Notes under the pieces: generated by a model
Told to the model about the DNA's origin: nothing
Database searches by the model: none
What the model saw: only the letters and a program-made list of their open reading frames with translations
Translations under genes and position numbers: made by a program
Assembly (NCBI GenBank): GCA_900491605.1
Contig: UESW01003879.1
Location: 1,492,872-1,556,871 of the forward strand
DNA length: 64,000 bases
Source: Calamus simplicifolius
Lineage: Eukaryota; Streptophyta; Magnoliopsida; Arecales; Arecaceae
Direction of reading: 5' to 3'
Part shown: positions 61,386-64,000 of the stretch, in pieces
Layout of the letters: every line of letters begins with the position of its first letter
Position numbering within the stretch: the stretch's first letter is position 1

Positions 61386-64000
61386 CATAATGGTCAAAAG
61401 CTAACATAGAAATCATTTCTTTGTATAACTTCACTTGGTCATTTGAAAAGGAGCCATGATTAAGGTTACAAATTAATTGAAAGGAAAAATAAATTATAGA
61501 TAGATTAACATAATGGAAATTGTTTTGATTATTATGACTTAAGGTTAGCCAAACCATCTCAAACCAAGTGGTTTGGGGCGAATCGAACTGCATAGGCCTG
61601 AAATTGGGATGGTTTGGCCTGATGGTTTGGTGTAAATGATTAACCGCTTATACCGACCCCGTGTGCATATTGAACTGAACCACCTGATTTGACTCAATTC
61701 GGGCTAGTTCATGGTTGGGTCTTCTGTTCCACTTGATTGACATGCCATCGGTTTAGTGCAATACATTTTATATCAGTCCGGTACTGAAATAATATTGGTT
61801 TCCCATAAGATGAACCTTGTTATAACTAAACTGCATCAAATGATTTGATTGATGCAAGACAACCCTAGGGAAGCTTAAAATGCAATACCAATACAAACAA
61901 TGCTATGATGATGCAAGCCTAAACCTTATGCAATATGATGACCAAAGTTTGTCATACTGGAGACTGGTATCATTTTCGTATTGGATCAATATGGCTTGGT
62001 ATGGGGCATATTATACTGAATTGGTAGGTATCGATCAAGTGAACTCGGAGGCCTCAATTCATGAACTACCCCATATCAAGCCAAAACGGATGGTTCAATA
62101 CAGTATGGGGTGGTTTAGTACTGTTTGGGGTCGGTACAAAGTCGGTATAGGGCAGTTTCGGATGGTTTAGAGTGGTTTGTGCCAATACAAGACAATTCAT
62201 CACCTATATTGAACTGAACCATTGAACTGTACCAGTTACGGAACTAGTTGGTATAATTTGACCTCTTCTACTTGGTTCGTTATAATTTAGCCATCCTTGA
62301 TGATGACAAGTTAATGAATCTAACATTAAATATGAAACAAATGGATTAAAAAATTAATTCAAAACATAAATTCTATGCAAGATGAAACATACGAGCAAAG
62401 TTTTAAATCTCATGGGACGGGGTTATCTTGGCTTTTCCATAGAATGGAATGCATTGCCGTTCCAACTTGTCTCGATACTTGGGTCAGGGGTTATCCCAAG
62501 ATGCCTCGATTGGGATGCTGGGATGATGATAAGATGGTGTTGTCCCAATACTTGGGATAGCAACCAGACTTGCCATCGTATTAGACATCCTGCCAGGTCC
62601 TAAAACCCTGCATGTATGACTGCTGTCATGCTTGCAAAATGCTGAAAGAAATGTTGGTCTATGGACTCTTAAGCAAAAAAAAGGAAAAAAATGTTGAGAA
62701 CAGAGACATGGAGGGTTACCAAATTCTTTGAGGAATAATAGGATATGGATCTATTTTTGCACAGTTTATTTGCTGCAGCCACGATTCGGAATCAGCCTTG
62801 TTTGTTTCGCTGTGTCCTGGAGCGTATGATTGACAATGAATCCTATCTATTTGTGAACAGACAGGATTTTTATGCTCAAGTGACCTTTGCAATTCAGGAT
62901 TAGATTTTGGAACTGGGGACAAACCAAGGACTGGATTAGTGACCTGACTATCTTCACTTCTGAAACATATAGTTAGAGAAATAGAAGAACTGACAGTGGA
63001 ACTTGGAGACTTGTTAGTGACACAAAGCATGTGGGATTTATTTAGAAAATTGCTGGGCTGTTGAGACTTGCGACAGTGATTAGAAAAGCTGCTGCGCCAC
63101 TGAATCAGTTTGGCGGAGATAACCTGTTAGCAATCCAGTTTGGTCCACGAAGAAGAGCTGTTTGATTGCTGCAGTTTGGTCCTTGAGGAAGTCTATATGA
63201 TTGCTGCTAATTTCTCGTGTGTTGGGCTATATTAGGCTGCTATATGGGGACCCATATGAGCATGTGTTTAGCCTCACATTAGTCGTGCATTAGGAAAACC
63301 ATGGATACTTATATGGGGTGAGAAACCCAAACAAAACCTTCAAGCTTGCCTTTTTGGTCGAGGTCCTGGGACCTAGGTTGTTGCATGCAGGATCAAAGAT
63401 CAACCAGCAAAAAAAAAAAAAAAATGAAAAAATGAAAAAAAAGGGGAAGAAAAATTATGGAATAGAAAGGTAACGGTCTCAGACTGGTTTGATAGGGACA
63501 TGCTTCTGAGGGCTTCACACATGATTCTCCATCCCTCACACAAAAGAAAAAATGATACATTCTTTTATTGAAACTCAAAAATGCAAATCATCATAGCATA
63601 AAACCCTGATAAAGAAGCCTTAAATAACCATGGCCATTAGTGCTCTTGTTTATGCTACAATATCATGCACTATAACCTGCCCCTATTTTTATTCCTAAGA
63701 TGTCCTCTTGCCTCTGGCACCAAACTGGTTATTTAAATTCAATGGCACCAACCTGAATAAAACATGGACTAAACGGAATTAAACAGAAAATAAAATTATA
63801 GGTACCATTCAAAAGCTCATTAATCTCCAATGGTTGATGTCATTTGATGACAAAGATTTCAGTACTGATATATTTTATTTCATATGCTATGGATTGTTAA
63901 ATATATAAATAGATATTCTTTTACTTATTTCCATGGACTCTTGTAATTTACTATTGTCAAGTAATCTATATAGATAAATAAACTATAAAAAGATGAAGAA
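61386..64000 (+). other. Duplicate of MED15 intron sequence
   Basis: Corresponds to 21967-24572, nearly identical apart from a few substitutions and an A-run length change at about 63410-63440. It contains no gene. It is host intron DNA, which shows that the duplication is not just another insertion of the same element. Confidence 0.92.

Larger units (their letters stand above)
50344..64000 (+). repeat. Direct duplicate of 10876-24572 (retroelements plus MED15 intron)
   Basis: From TAGGTTTGAGTGTACCC at 50344 the sequence follows 10876 onward without rearrangement to the last base. The coordinate offset falls from 39468 to 39428, so this copy is about 40 bp shorter net, through many small indels. 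It includes the copia/gypsy junction with the same TSD, the gypsy LTR with the same ATAAG flank, and MED15 intron sequence that is not part of any element. The left breakpoint lies inside the copia RT. True segmental duplication and misassembled second haplotype are both possible. Confidence 0.95.

Overview
The window is nuclear DNA from a flowering plant. It is AT-rich, has long spliced introns, and carries nested LTR retrotransposons. The single host gene is a plant-type Mediator subunit 15 (MED15a-like). Its very long introns, and a diffuse family of GGTA/TACC-rich intron repeats, make me think of a monocot, perhaps a palm. That guess is weak, because nothing in the window is species-diagnostic.

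Layout. The MED15 gene runs on the + strand from before base 1 to the stop at 45769. Nine exons are visible: the tail of the KIX region at 1796-1918, a long Gln-rich exon at 27937-29265, a second long exon at 39995-41313, and the conserved C-terminus ending at 45769. The intron 1919-27936 is about 26 kb because a Ty3/gypsy element (3100-21961, TSD ATAAG) sits in it antisense to the gene. That element was itself hit by a Ty1/copia element (9265-13864, TSD TATTT). Downstream of MED15 is a Mutator-like element with terminal inverted repeats of about 200 bp (46622-49275) that holds only the N-terminal part of a transposase. From 50344 to the window end, the sequence is a direct second copy of 10876-24572: half of the copia element, the gag-pol half of the gypsy element, its LTR, and 2.6 kb of MED15 intron.

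The gypsy element has gag, protease, RT, two RNase H segments and integrase on the - strand. Downstream of integrase it carries extra genes on the opposite (+) strand. One is a four-exon ORF resembling the plant 'putative gypsy type transposon' (Transposase_28) family followed by a coiled coil. Another is a compact 87-codon coiled-coil ORF with its own TATA-like box, intact only in the second copy. This architecture fits the Tat lineage of plant Ty3/gypsy elements. The antisense unit is the most interesting biology here, although additional ORFs in Tat elements are already known as a class.

Integrity. MED15 shows two single-base frame breaks. One lies at a TTT run near 41026; the other is somewhere in exon 1796-1918. 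All downstream splice phases are consistent once these are allowed for, so the gene could be functional with consensus errors, or it could be a recent pseudogene. All retroelement genes are broken by stops and frameshifts. Some stops are shared by both duplicate copies and therefore predate the duplication. Many private indels, clustered at about 59.9-60.95 kb, look like poor consensus sequence. The downstream duplicate may therefore be a misplaced haplotype or assembly artefact rather than a true genomic duplication.
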